Assembly (NCBI RefSeq): GCF_030295385.1
Contig: NZ_AP027079.1
Coordinates: 2,852,001-2,916,000, forward strand
Direction of reading: 5' to 3'
Source: Geothrix oryzae
GTDB taxonomy: Bacteria > Acidobacteriota > Holophagae > Holophagales > Holophagaceae
DNA: 64,000 nt
A program made the position numbers and the translations under genes. Shown here piece after piece: positions 27,836 to 36,693 of the stretch (position 1 is the first letter of the stretch; each line of letters opens with the position of its first letter). The notes under the pieces are model-generated. The model worked only from the letters and a program-made list of their open reading frames with translations. It did no database searches and had not been told where the DNA came from.

Positions 27836-28839
27836 AGGTCGATTAATTCGTCAGGGGCGAAATCCCGATGGGCCACCCGGCCAAGCACCTCGTCCCACCG
27901 CATGGGCGAGATGCCGGTGCCTGGGCGCTTGGCGGTCAGGTTGTCCGCCGTGAAACGCTCCCCTGCGCGAATCGCACGGGCGGCAATGAGGGATTTACGC
28001 GCAATGCCCTTGTTCTTGATTTCGCTTGGATTGGGGCGCTTGATGCCGTCGCCGAGGGCCTGCTCGATGTTGCGGATGGCATCCACCATGGCCTTCAGTT
28101 CGTGGGGTTCGAGGCTGGCCTGGTGATCGGGGCCGGGAAGGTTCCGGTCCGTCGTGAAGTGCTTCTCGATCACCGTGGCACCCAGGGCCACAGCGGCCAC
28201 CGGAACCTCGATCCCAACCGTGTGGTCGGAGTAGCCGACCTCGACTCCGAACGCGTGGCCCATGTTGCACATGGCCCGGAGGTTTACCTCGGCCATGGGG
28301 GTCGGGTACTCGGTGCTGCAATGGAGAACGGTGACCTTGTCACGGGGGGTGCCGGCCTGCTCGATGACATCGAGCGCGGCCTCGATCTCGCCGAGGGTGG
28401 CCATTCCGGTCGAGAGGAGAACCGGTTTCCCGGTCCTGGCCACATGGCGGAGGAAGGGGAGGTTCGTGATCTCGCCGGAAGGAATCTTGACCCAGTCGAT
28501 GCCGAGTTCGATCAGCATGTCAAAACTCTCCGGGTCGAACGCGGTGGAGAGAAACTGGATCCCGTGCTGTTGGCAGGTTTCAAGGAGGACAAGGTGGTCC
28601 TCCTTGGTCAATTCCAGCTTTCGGACCATCTCGAACTGGCTCTCACTCGGATTAGTTGTCGCATTTTGGTAGTTGGCCTTCGGCGCAGAAGACGAGACCA
28701 GTTTGGTGGTAACAAAGCTCTGGAACTTTACGATATCGGCCCCTGCAACTGCCGCAGAAGCAATAAGTTTCTTGGCAAGCATGAGGTCACCGTTATGATT
28801 GACCCCGGCCTCGGCTATGATGAGTGTTCTCTTAACCAT
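27832..28839 (-). CDS. legI: N-acetylneuraminate/legionaminate synthase (LegI/NeuB family)
   Basis: Condenses phosphoenolpyruvate with the six-carbon aminosugar to make the nine-carbon acid. The 335 residues show the NeuB TIM barrel (IIAEAGVNHNGDLMLAKKLI at the start, KFQSF, KIPSGEITNLPFLRHVA, LLSTGMATLGEI, LHCSTEYPTP, GYSDHTVGIEVP, and EKHFTTDRNLPGPDHQASLEP, kept here as shorter conserved pieces). A C-terminal SAF/antifreeze-like domain runs from about 278 (ARKSLIAARAIRAGERFTA). It lies eight bases after the acetyltransferase gene and overlaps legG by four bases. The substrate is inferred from the neighbouring dehydratase and aminotransferase. Confidence 0.93.
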   Translation of the reverse strand: MVKRTLIIAEAGVNHNGDLMLAKKLIASAAVAGADIVKFQSFVTTKLVSSSAPKANYQNATTNPSESQFEMVRKLELTKEDHLVLLETCQQHGIQFLSTAFDPESFDMLIELGIDWVKIPSGEITNLPFLRHVARTGKPVLLSTGMATLGEIEAALDVIEQAGTPRDKVTVLHCSTEYPTPMAEVNLRAMCNMGHAFGVEVGYSDHTVGIEVPVAAVALGATVIEKHFTTDRNLPGPDHQASLEPHELKAMVDAIRNIEQALGDGIKRPNPSEIKNKGIARKSLIAARAIRAGERFTADNLTAKRPGTGISPMRWDEVLGRVAHRDFAPDELIDL

Positions 28840-28847
28840 AATTATCC

Positions 28848-29465
28848 CTAACCAATGAACCGAGTGTAATCCGCAAGATCATGTCGCACAGTGAGTCCCA
28901 TCCCCACAATGCATTCCTTTCCAATTCTGACGCCTTGTTTAATCGTAACTCCACTACCCACAAAACTGCCATTCCCGATTGTTACATCGCCGTTAAGAAT
29001 TGCACCGGTAGAAATGTGACAATGATTCCCAACACTTACATCATGTTCAATAAGAGAGCTTGTATTTATGATGCAATTGTTGCCAATGGCTGAGCCTGCA
29101 TTGACGATTGCTCCATGTAATATGACAGATCCATCTCCGACAATTGAATTTTTAGACACATAGGCACGCGGTGATATAATAATAGGTAGTTTGAATCCAA
29201 GGCTTTGAACTTTCTCATATAATCGGACTCGATTTTCTGATGATTCGATTTGTCCAATTGTAATTAGTGCGTAGCTGTATGATTTGGACAATCGGGAGAG
29301 GTCCGCATCTGTCCCGATTACTTTGTAGCCTAAGTGTAAAGAACCGATTTCCGTTTCTTTGTCAATTAGACCGGCAATCTCGTATATATTTTGCTGTTCG
29401 ATGACATCAAGGCACGAATGGCAGTGACCGCCGGCTCCAACTAATATTATTTGGGGTTTGTTCAT
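28848..29465 (-). CDS. legH: Sugar O/N-acyltransferase with hexapeptide repeats (LegH/NeuD-like)
   Basis: A 205-residue acyltransferase of the NeuD/PglD type. The N-terminal Rossmann-like domain (IILVGAGGHCHSCLDVIEQQ) binds the sugar nucleotide, and a left-handed beta-helix of imperfect hexapeptides follows (about 100-195: SKNSIVGDGSVILHGAIV and later turns). The likely catalytic His is in SLIEHDVSVGNHCHISTG. In this operon it most likely N-acetylates the 4-amino sugar made by the aminotransferase, the LegH step. O-acetylation of the finished acid is the alternative. The gene is AT-richer than its neighbours although it sits inside the operon. Confidence 0.85.
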   Translation of the reverse strand: MNKPQIILVGAGGHCHSCLDVIEQQNIYEIAGLIDKETEIGSLHLGYKVIGTDADLSRLSKSYSYALITIGQIESSENRVRLYEKVQSLGFKLPIIISPRAYVSKNSIVGDGSVILHGAIVNAGSAIGNNCIINTSSLIEHDVSVGNHCHISTGAILNGDVTIGNGSFVGSGVTIKQGVRIGKECIVGMGLTVRHDLADYTRFIG

Positions 29466-29515
29466 TTGCGGGACTCATCATTGACGGGGAATACTGGGAT
29501 GGCCGGGACTTGACT

Positions 29516-30640
29516 CTACTTGAGGATTTCTCGCACGGCCTCGATGACCATCGCTTGATCCTTCTTGGACAGGCTCGTGGAGCACGGGAGGGACAGGCCA
29601 AAGGAGCAGAGGGATTCGGACACCTTTCCCGATCCGAGAAGCGGGACCCCCTGGTAGGGGGGCATCAGGTGCAGGGCCGTCCATAAGGGGCGGGTTTGGA
29701 CGCCCCTTTTTAGCAGTTGCTCTAGGGGCTGCTCCCAGGGGCGAGAGAACATCACGGAGTATAGCCAGAAGGTCGGGGTCAACCCCGTCGGGCGAGGAGG
29801 GCAGCGCAGGCCTTCGAGGCCCTGGAAAGCTTCATCGTAGGTGCGGGCAATGTCAGCCTTCTTGTCGAGAAAGGCGTCGAGGCGTTCAAGCTGGGCCACT
29901 CCGAGTGCTGCCGCGAGATTGGTCAGCCGGTAGTTGTACCCCACTTCGTTGTGGAAATAGGCATAGCCGGGAAGCTTGGCCTGAGTGATCAGATATTTGG
30001 CTCGCTGGGCCAGGGCGGCGTCCGAGGACACCAGCATCCCCCCGCCTCCAGTGGTCATGATCTTGTTCCCGTTGAAGGAGAAGCATCCAATCCGACCGAT
30101 GGTGCCGACCTGTCGCCCCTTGTAGGGGCCGTCAGTGTAGCGGGCCCCGAGGGCTTCAGCGGCATCCTCGATCAGCCAGACTCCGTGGCGATCGCAGGCG
30201 TCCGCGATGGCCTCGATCCGGGCCGGATAACCCAGGATGTGCACGGCCAGGACCACCTTTGGCATGCGCAGGCCGAGGCGGGCGCGCCGGTCGAGTTCCT
30301 CGACCACGAGACCAGGCTCCAGGTTCCAGGTATCGAACTCCGAGTCGACCAGGATGGGGGTCCCACCCTGGTAGAAGATGGGGTTCCCTGAGGCGGCAAA
30401 GGTGAAGTCGCTGACGATGACCTCGTCTCCGGGGCCGACGCCCGCCAGGATGAGCGCCATGTGGATGGCCGCGGTGCCGTTGGATACGGCCACGGCATGA
30501 GGAGTACCCACGAACTGGGCGAAAGCCTCTTCAAAGCGGGGGACGAATGGGCCCACTGAGGAGACGAAGTTGGTGTCCATGCACTGGCGTATGTACTCCG
30601 ATTCGTTGCCGGAAAGATTGGGTTCAGCTAATGCGATCAT
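29516..30640 (-). CDS. legC: PLP-dependent sugar aminotransferase (LegC, DegT/DnrJ/EryC1 family)
   Basis: Adds the 4-amino group to the 4-keto-6-deoxy-sugar made by LegB. From the ATG at 30640 (MIALAEPNLSGNESEYI) it has 374 residues; the longer frame from 30682 only adds sequence overlapping the legB end. Family features are the AVSNGTAAIHMALILAG segment, HILGYPARIEAIADAC, WLIEDAAEALGARYTDGPYK with the PLP-ring Asp, and the Schiff-base lysine in CFSFNGNKIMTTGGGGML. The N-terminus FVSSVGPFVPRFEEAFA is typical of the LegC subgroup. It begins five bases after the legB stop at 30645. Confidence 0.92.
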   Translation of the reverse strand: MIALAEPNLSGNESEYIRQCMDTNFVSSVGPFVPRFEEAFAQFVGTPHAVAVSNGTAAIHMALILAGVGPGDEVIVSDFTFAASGNPIFYQGGTPILVDSEFDTWNLEPGLVVEELDRRARLGLRMPKVVLAVHILGYPARIEAIADACDRHGVWLIEDAAEALGARYTDGPYKGRQVGTIGRIGCFSFNGNKIMTTGGGGMLVSSDAALAQRAKYLITQAKLPGYAYFHNEVGYNYRLTNLAAALGVAQLERLDAFLDKKADIARTYDEAFQGLEGLRCPPRPTGLTPTFWLYSVMFSRPWEQPLEQLLKRGVQTRPLWTALHLMPPYQGVPLLGSGKVSESLCSFGLSLPCSTSLSKKDQAMVIEAVREILK

Positions 30641-30644
30641 CTTG

Positions 30645-31907
30645 TCACATCCCTTTGTCCAGCGAATGTTCTCTGGTGACATGGTGCAGCGAATCCACCA
30701 CCAGCTTCATGCAGTCGACGATCTGCTCCTTCCCGGTGCAGAGGTCGGGTTCTTCGCGCCATCGGGCGAGCTTTCCGAAGACCTCCTTGAGGGTCTTCGT
30801 TTCGGGCAGAGGAGGGGGCTCGACTATGTGCAGGTTATCCAGGCCAATTTCGAGCGGGGTTTCCCCGGTGCCCACGAACTCTTCGTATTCCTTCTCACCC
30901 ATCGCCTGGCTAGGAGCAAAGAAGCAGGGCCAGGTGGTTCCCGACGGGGTGGCCAGACGGGCGCTGGCCTCCGTGTCCAGCCATCTCGGCTCAAGGCCGT
31001 AGTGATGGAGGACCAGTTCGGCGATCTGCTTGAAATTCTTCTGGTCATCCGCCAGCGACAGGCGGGGTACCAGAATCTGCCCGTGGGAGGGACAGATGGC
31101 GCCCAGGCAGCAAATCTGACCCGCCTCTTCCAGGGTCACGAAGTAGCGGCGGATATCGCTCGGGCCGGCCAAGGGCTGCCCCTTGGCAATCCGGTTGAGG
31201 AATCCGAGCAGCAGGCTCCCATCGGAGAAGGCCACATTGGCGAATCGGGCCGTTGTGCATCGCAGCGGGTTGCCCTCGATGGGTTCGCCATGGAGATTGC
31301 CCTGGGAGGCATCCTCCGATCCGTGCCAGATGAGCAGTTGCTCCATCATCCTCTTGGAAGCGCCCATCAGGTTGGCCGGGTTAGCGGCCTTGTCGGAGCT
31401 CACGAAGAACACCCCCATCTGGCCATGGCCGTACTTCCGCAGCCACCCGAGAAACCGGTCCGCCTTGAGCAGATTGGTGTCCACCATCTGGAGAAGGCTC
31501 GGAACATCCCGCTCGCTCCGCACATGCTTGACTGCGGCGAAATTGAATACCCAATCAAAGCCTGCCTGGCCGGCGAGGATGCTCTCCATCATCGGGGAGC
31601 CGAAGTCAATGGGTTCGATGGCGATGTTGGATTCGCCGACCTTGGGATCTGATCGGATCTCCCGGAGCACCTCGACAAGGTTGTTCTCGGCCGTATCCAC
31701 GAGCAGGACCTCTCCCGGACGCCATTCCAAGAGACACCTGAGGGTGGCGCTTCCAATCGATCCAGCGGCCCCGACGACCAGGATGCGCCGATTCGAGAAC
31801 GCCTCCTCAAGCTGGACGGCGGCCGCCCTGTAATCCGATTCGAACAAGGACTGCTTGCGGCCGGTGACCAGTCGCCCCAGTTCAAGGAGGCGTGTTTCTG
31901 CCATCAT
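30645..31907 (-). CDS. legB: Nucleotide-sugar 4,6-dehydratase (LegB-like, SDR)
   Basis: Makes the 4-keto-6-deoxy-N-acetylglucosamine nucleotide that LegC aminates. The 420 residues are longer than common LegB (about 320-340). An N-terminal extension of about 40 residues precedes the Rossmann motif ILVVGAAGSIGSATLRCLLE, and a C-terminal extension (from about 330) carries LGLEPRWLDTEA-like and EEFVGTGETPLEI segments. The active-site region is VSSDKAANPANLMGASKRM, of the CapD/FlaA1 type. The start overlaps the legF stop by four bases. Whether it uses GDP- or UDP-GlcNAc is not visible; the PtmE-like gene at the head of the operon favours GDP. Confidence 0.85.
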   Translation of the reverse strand: MMAETRLLELGRLVTGRKQSLFESDYRAAAVQLEEAFSNRRILVVGAAGSIGSATLRCLLEWRPGEVLLVDTAENNLVEVLREIRSDPKVGESNIAIEPIDFGSPMMESILAGQAGFDWVFNFAAVKHVRSERDVPSLLQMVDTNLLKADRFLGWLRKYGHGQMGVFFVSSDKAANPANLMGASKRMMEQLLIWHGSEDASQGNLHGEPIEGNPLRCTTARFANVAFSDGSLLLGFLNRIAKGQPLAGPSDIRRYFVTLEEAGQICCLGAICPSHGQILVPRLSLADDQKNFKQIAELVLHHYGLEPRWLDTEASARLATPSGTTWPCFFAPSQAMGEKEYEEFVGTGETPLEIGLDNLHIVEPPPLPETKTLKEVFGKLARWREEPDLCTGKEQIVDCMKLVVDSLHHVTREHSLDKGM

Positions 31908-32611
31908 CTAGCTCCCATCGAGGATCCGTTGTGGCGGAGCAACCCCTCGGCCATCCAAAGATCCGATTGTCGGTCGATGTCGATGCCCCTTTCTGGAGGC
32001 ACAACGACGGATTGGGTGAGACCTTCAACGATGAACGAGTTCTGCGCATCGAGGAAGCTGCGTCGGGCCAGGTAGAAACCTGCGGGGCGGAATCCCTGGG
32101 GGAGATCCTGGCGTCTTGATGCATCGCGGAATTCGAATAGCGGGTGCAGGGTGCCTTCCGGGCCCAGGCTCCAGGTCCACTGGATAGGGTGGTCCAGAGG
32201 TACCATGCCAACGACGCAGGGGGCTCCTCCAGCCAGGAGGGACCAAGCCGCCTCGAGGTCCTCAAGGGCCAGCAGGGGGGAGGTCGGCTGGAGCAGCAGG
32301 AGCGCCTCAGCCTCGAACCCTTCCGCCGCGGCCTGCGCCATCTCGTATCGCACAACATCCATGCTCGCAGCAGTATCAGAGGCGAGGTGCGGGGGGCGAA
32401 GGCGGTTGGGTCGGTCTTCTGGCGGCCAAGCCTCCGCGATATCCCGGCTGTCGGTCGAGAGGAACAGTCGAGTTGCCTGATGCAGGGATCGGAATGAAGA
32501 GAGTATCCGGTGGCTCCAGCCCACCAGGGGGTGATCGCCCAATAGGGCCAAGTTCTTCCCGGGGAACCCCTTGGACCCTCCTCGTGCGGTCACGAGGGCA
32601 AGCGTCTTCAC
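31904..32611 (-). CDS. legF: CMP-legionaminate/acylneuraminate cytidylyltransferase (LegF/NeuA family)
   Basis: Activates the nine-carbon acid with CTP to give the CMP-sugar. The 235 residues begin at a GTG (32611) with a GGGGTGA site. They show the family N-terminus ALVTARGGSKGFPGKNLALL, STDSRDIAEA, and ALLLLQPTSPLLALEDLEAA. The start overlaps the ptmE stop by four bases and the stop overlaps the legB start by four bases, so the three genes form one tightly coupled unit. The nonulosonic acid identity comes from context; sequence alone cannot separate LegF from NeuA. Confidence 0.92.
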   Translation of the reverse strand: MKTLALVTARGGSKGFPGKNLALLGDHPLVGWSHRILSSFRSLHQATRLFLSTDSRDIAEAWPPEDRPNRLRPPHLASDTAASMDVVRYEMAQAAAEGFEAEALLLLQPTSPLLALEDLEAAWSLLAGGAPCVVGMVPLDHPIQWTWSLGPEGTLHPLFEFRDASRRQDLPQGFRPAGFYLARRSFLDAQNSFIVEGLTQSVVVPPERGIDIDRQSDLWMAEGLLRHNGSSMGAR

Positions 32612-33639
32612 GCATCACCCCGGGCTTTCTTCAATTCCTCATGCCGACCCACATCCACCCAGTCATCCCCGATCGGGAACACACCCACAGGTTCACCCTG
32701 CGAGAGGCAATTGTCGACCACCCAGGTGATGGGAGTCGGACCGAGCGGACGAAGCCTTGGGGGAACCGCCGGGTCGACGACATAGACGCCCGCGCTGACC
32801 GGGAAACTAACCCTTGGTTTCTCCTGCCAGCCATAAACCCGGTCCCCTTGCAGGTCCAAGACTCCGAATGGGACTTCATGGATGTGCGTGGAGTAGCCGA
32901 CCGTCACCATGTTTCCAGATGCGGTGTGGTGATCGATCATGCGGCCCGCATCGAAATTCGTGACGAGGTCCCCGTTCATTACCAGCAGAGGTGAGGTAAT
33001 GCTCGGAGGCAACAGGCCGAGTGCCCCCCCGGTACCCATGGGTACGGTTTCCTTGATGTATTCGATCGAGCACCCGAACTTTTTGCCGTCTTCGAAATGG
33101 GCTTCAATGATTTCGCTCAGGTAATGTGTTGCGAGAAAAATCTTCCGAAATCCTGAGCCGACCAAGTGGAGGACAATGCGCTCCAGGATCGGGCGTCCGG
33201 CGACCAGAATCATGGGTTTCGGGATGGTGGCCGTGATGGGATGCAACCGGGTCCCAAAGCCGCCACAGAGGATGAGGGCTGCATTTTCTCGTGGCTTGGT
33301 CCCGAGCAGATCGTCTATCGTATGCAGCCCGAGAAGTTCCATATTGGGGCCAAGAATGGGTATCTGTTTGAACCCGCGGGCTTTCATGATGTCGAGGACT
33401 TCGGCTCGATTCATCTCTGGGGACACCCATGTGAACCTGGTTTGCATGGCCTTCCCAACTGGACCTTCAAACCCGAGCCCGCTCAGGAGAGCTCGCCGAA
33501 GGTCCCCATCGGTCATTAGCCCAACCAGCTTGGAGTCCTCTACAACGAGGACAATTTCAAGGCCGGCTGCATCTAAGGCCTTCATTCCCTGGATGATGGA
33601 ATCCATTGGGCTGACCACGGGAATGTCTGAACGATACAT
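32608..33639 (-). CDS. ptmE: CBS-domain nucleotidyltransferase (PtmE-like glucosamine-1-phosphate guanylyltransferase)
   Basis: Probably makes the GDP-hexosamine that opens the GDP-linked legionaminic acid pathway, as shown for PtmE in Campylobacter. The ATG at 33639 has a GAGGAA site; a start at 33681 has no such site. Of 343 residues, the first 115 or so are two CBS repeats (VLVVEDSKLVGLMTDGDLRR, then QIPILGPNMELLGLHTIDDL), which may sense a nucleotide. The rest is a sugar-phosphate nucleotidyltransferase with LILCGGFGTRLHPITATIPK, the Asp of VMNGDLVTNFD, and GWQEKP. It heads the minus-strand leg operon. Uridylyl- or mannose-specific activity cannot be ruled out. Confidence 0.85.
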   Translation of the reverse strand: MYRSDIPVVSPMDSIIQGMKALDAAGLEIVLVVEDSKLVGLMTDGDLRRALLSGLGFEGPVGKAMQTRFTWVSPEMNRAEVLDIMKARGFKQIPILGPNMELLGLHTIDDLLGTKPRENAALILCGGFGTRLHPITATIPKPMILVAGRPILERIVLHLVGSGFRKIFLATHYLSEIIEAHFEDGKKFGCSIEYIKETVPMGTGGALGLLPPSITSPLLVMNGDLVTNFDAGRMIDHHTASGNMVTVGYSTHIHEVPFGVLDLQGDRVYGWQEKPRVSFPVSAGVYVVDPAVPPRLRPLGPTPITWVVDNCLSQGEPVGVFPIGDDWVDVGRHEELKKARGDA

Positions 33640-33777
33640 CACGGTTCCTCTTGAGACCTTTTGGACAGCAATCAACCTCAATCATACCATTCGCAGTTCG
33701 GAGGCAATCACGAGAACCCATCGAAGTCGTCTGGCTCGCTGTGTTGGAATATTAAACAACTTGTTTATAGCTAACAC

Positions 33778-34281
33778 ATGTTAGTGCCAATCCGGTTGTT
33801 CACCCGAAACCCGGGAAGCCGAAAGCGCCAACAAACAGCGTTCGCGCAGTCTCAAATGAACCTCCTCAGTTCAGCAAAGCCCTGCTCTGCCAATCGAGTT
33901 GTACTAATCCGGCGAGTGCTTCAGGAGGGCTGGACCATTCAGGCTGCGACCGCCTTCATCGGGATCAGCGCTCACAGCACCTGTCGCTGGCTGGCCCACT
34001 TCAAGGTCGAGGGCTCGGAAGGCCTCCGGGACTGCTCCAGCCACTCGTATCGCCTATCGCGAAGCCACAAGTCTACCATCCAAGAACCAGCGGCAAGGCC
34101 GAGCGGCCGATCCAGCCCCCTCCGAGAGTGGGCTTATGGCCTCATCCGGCTGAGTCCAGACAAACGAAGCCATGCCCTCAGCGCCTGCCTCAATTACTAC
34201 AATCACCACAGGACCCGTTTCGGCCCTCAGCAGTCAGCCCCAGTCGCAAGGCTGAACAACCTTGTTGCCATCGACAGCTAG
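33778..34281 (+). pseudogene. IS481-family transposase relic with internal deletion
   Basis: The open frame is intact (167 codons) but joins only the two ends of an IS481 transposase. The N-terminal helix-turn-helix part (IRRVLQEGWTIQAATAFIG, then RWLAHFKVEGSEGLRDCSS) runs straight into the C-terminal end (REWAYGLIRLSPDKRSHAL, NYYNHHRTRFGPQQ, RLNNLVAIDS). The DDE catalytic core of roughly 150 residues is missing. It is a dead element placed just upstream of the leg operon in the opposite direction. Confidence 0.85.
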
Positions 34282-34887
34282 GGATCTCGCCGATCTTTGT
34301 ACGCGGGACCTGGCCGGGTGATACTCATCAGACCCCGGCCACAAGCGCTCGCTGAACCCATAGTCCTTCTGGACCCAGTACACCGGCTATAACCACACCG
34401 CAACCTTTAAATACTTTTGAATACATTCCCTTGAGTATGTCTTTATCCAGACTCGGGTCGACCACTCGGAGTTCCAGACGGCTATTTCCATCCTGAAACG
34501 GCCTCAGTTCTCGAAATTCCGGATTTCCAAGCCTTCGTAGTACTGTAGCCATGGATTGAAAGTCTGGCCGCTCACCCCGATGCTTTCGGCAAATCGGTGA
34601 CACCTTCGCTCCCGTTCGCCGCCTACATTCAAGGCAAATACAATCTGTCCCTCGCGGTGTCCCCATCCTTGGCACCTCTTCTGCCTCCCCGCCCCTTCTC
34701 AAAGCTTTCCTTCGGAGCTCCAAGTTTATAGGATTCTTAGCCTGCTTATTGAACATCGAGTCTCATCCCCCTCACGATGACCGCTTGAGGGCAGATCATT
34801 CGCTCCCGTGATATTCTTGCCGTCTGACTGTGTATTGGGGAACTTGCGACACCATGACACTCGGATGCTAATGTATGGATTACCAAA
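34282..34887. other. Intergenic region, no recognised gene
   Basis: A 142-codon minus-strand frame (34328-34756) has cysteine pairs (CICLECRRR, PICRKHRG) but no ribosome site or family match. The last 100 bases are AT-rich and probably hold the promoter of the gene at 34888. The region adjoins the IS481 relic and may be element debris. Confidence 0.4.
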
Positions 34888-36423
34888 ATGAAAATTGCAT
34901 TTCATAGCCCATACTCCGTTGGGAGTAATAATCTATCCTTGCTTCTGGATGAAGCTTTGGAGGAGCTTCGAGACGAAGCAAACTCGGTTGTTTTTGTAAC
35001 ATGCACAGGGCAATTGCGTCCATGTGATATTAATTACGAAAATTCATGGATTAAATGCCAAGAATGTATACTTTCAAGAAACATAGTATTGAAGCAAATC
35101 AACCAGCCCAGATTTATTCTTAAAAATATTGGTAATTATATCGATTCAAAACTGCTATCGAGGGGTCGATCGCTTCGTTTTGATTATGATTCGATTGAAG
35201 ATGTAAAAAAAATAGAATACAGAGGAATCAACCTAGGCCTCGGTGTGGTTTCCACTTATGTCTCCAAGACAAGGAACCTAGACCCAGACCTCAACAGGAC
35301 AACCCGGAATTTCATCGACCAACTGCTACAAAGTTCTGCAATTCTCACAGAATCCACCTCTCGGATGCTGGAAGTGGAAGAACCTGATCGGGTCTGCCTC
35401 GTCAATGGCCGCTTCCACGGTTACCGACCGTTTATGGAAGTAGGCCTGAATCGCCAGGTTGAAACCATTGTGCTTGAAAATACGCTCTCCACCTCACTTG
35501 AGTCCATGCATGTCGTGAGGTTCGAGAACAGTCTCCCACATGATATTGACAATGCATCGCGCCTAATCGATCTCAACTGGGAGACCTATCTGGACCAAGG
35601 GAATCGAGAGGAAGTGGCTTCTGTTTTCTATGAAAGAAGACGAAACGCTGAATTCGCCTCCGATAGGGTCTATGTGGCCCACCAAGATCCAAATCTTCTG
35701 CCCGAGGACTTCGATCCAGCCCGGAGGAATTTTGTCATTTTCAATTCTTCAGAGGACGAGTTCTTCTCCATCGGGGATTCATTCGACAAATACAAAATCT
35801 TTGATAATCAGATAGAAGGGATCCTTTACTTAATTCGCCAAACGTTGCATGACCCTTCTATTCATTATTATTTACGTATTCATCCAAATTTAATCAATAT
35901 AAAATACAAATATCACACGAAATTGAACACCATGTTTGATGTTTTTCCGAATATTACAGTTATTCCAGCATCTTCTCCCATATCTACTTATAAATTGATC
36001 GATAGTTGCGAGAAAATCATTGTCTTTGGATCCACGGTAGGCATTGAAGGTAGTTATTGGCAAAAGCCAGTAATACTCTTGGGAGGAGCTTTTTACATAC
36101 ATCTCAATGCAGTTTACTGCCCCAAAAATTTTAATGAACTTAACACTCTTCTGACCGATACACTGGAAACTAAGCCTAGGGTCGGCGCCTTGAAATACGC
36201 TCTTTATATTTTTGGCGAACGAGGCTCTCTGTTTCGGCAGTTTGATTTTAATTGTACGACTTTAAAATTTGGGAATATGAAAATTATTGTTGAAAATTGT
36301 TTTCGATTTAAAGGCACCTTTATTCCTTATTTGATATTCAAAACCATTTTTCAGTGCCTGAATTATCCTTTTCGATTTTACTTTAAAAAATTCATATTAC
36401 CTAAACTCCAAATTGAGAAGTAA
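34888..36423 (+). CDS. Capsule-synthesis-like protein, possible GT-B glycosyltransferase
   Basis: A 511-residue cytoplasmic protein with no signal peptide. The second half looks like the nucleotide-binding domain of capsule synthesis proteins. It has FVIFNSSEDEFFSIGDSFDK, YYLRIHPNLINIKYKYHTKL, NITVIPASSPISTYKLIDSC, and IVFGSTVGIEGSYWQKPVIL, where the HPN and G-S-T-x-G-x-E patterns recall KpsC/KpsS-type and some sialyltransferase GT-B folds. The first half has RNIVLKQINQPRF and a GINLGLGVVSTYVSKTRN segment common to uncharacterised members. It is strongly AT-rich. Given the leg operon, transfer of a nonulosonic acid is an attractive but unproven role. Confidence 0.6.
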   Translation: MKIAFHSPYSVGSNNLSLLLDEALEELRDEANSVVFVTCTGQLRPCDINYENSWIKCQECILSRNIVLKQINQPRFILKNIGNYIDSKLLSRGRSLRFDYDSIEDVKKIEYRGINLGLGVVSTYVSKTRNLDPDLNRTTRNFIDQLLQSSAILTESTSRMLEVEEPDRVCLVNGRFHGYRPFMEVGLNRQVETIVLENTLSTSLESMHVVRFENSLPHDIDNASRLIDLNWETYLDQGNREEVASVFYERRRNAEFASDRVYVAHQDPNLLPEDFDPARRNFVIFNSSEDEFFSIGDSFDKYKIFDNQIEGILYLIRQTLHDPSIHYYLRIHPNLINIKYKYHTKLNTMFDVFPNITVIPASSPISTYKLIDSCEKIIVFGSTVGIEGSYWQKPVILLGGAFYIHLNAVYCPKNFNELNTLLTDTLETKPRVGALKYALYIFGERGSLFRQFDFNCTTLKFGNMKIIVENCFRFKGTFIPYLIFKTIFQCLNYPFRFYFKKFILPKLQIEK

Positions 36424-36465
36424 ACCCAATTTACTTGTTTTGATGAAAACAACCATGAGGGCGAC

Positions 36466-36693
36466 ATGAATCGCGGAAATTGGAAGCCGACTCCTCTTCC
36501 AGCAAATTATGAACGGACTTCACTGGATGTTCAGAACCTTGGAGACGACGGCAGTTCCCCATTGGAAGTAAACATGAGCGCGGAGAGTGTTCCCGTACCG
36601 AGATTACGGCTCCGCTTGCATCAGGAGAAGGGTTTTGTCATGGCCAGAACACATTCTGTTCGGTTCCCCCGCGCAGTTTTTGGGGGCAGGTGA
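36466..36693 (+). CDS. Small hypothetical frame coupled to the next gene
   Basis: A 75-codon frame with a GAGGGCGAC sequence before its ATG and a TGATG overlap with the following epimerase start. The translation has no recognised domain, and its composition is not convincing. It may be a leader, debris or chance; I do not propose a function. Confidence 0.25.
   Translation: MNRGNWKPTPLPANYERTSLDVQNLGDDGSSPLEVNMSAESVPVPRLRLRLHQEKGFVMARTHSVRFPRAVFGGR

Noticed and set aside
26627-33639. Pseudaminic acid or plain sialic acid pathway
   Set aside because: A hydrolysing 2-epimerase is not part of the pseudaminic route, and a dehydratase plus aminotransferase is not needed for sialic acid; the full set fits legionaminic acid best.
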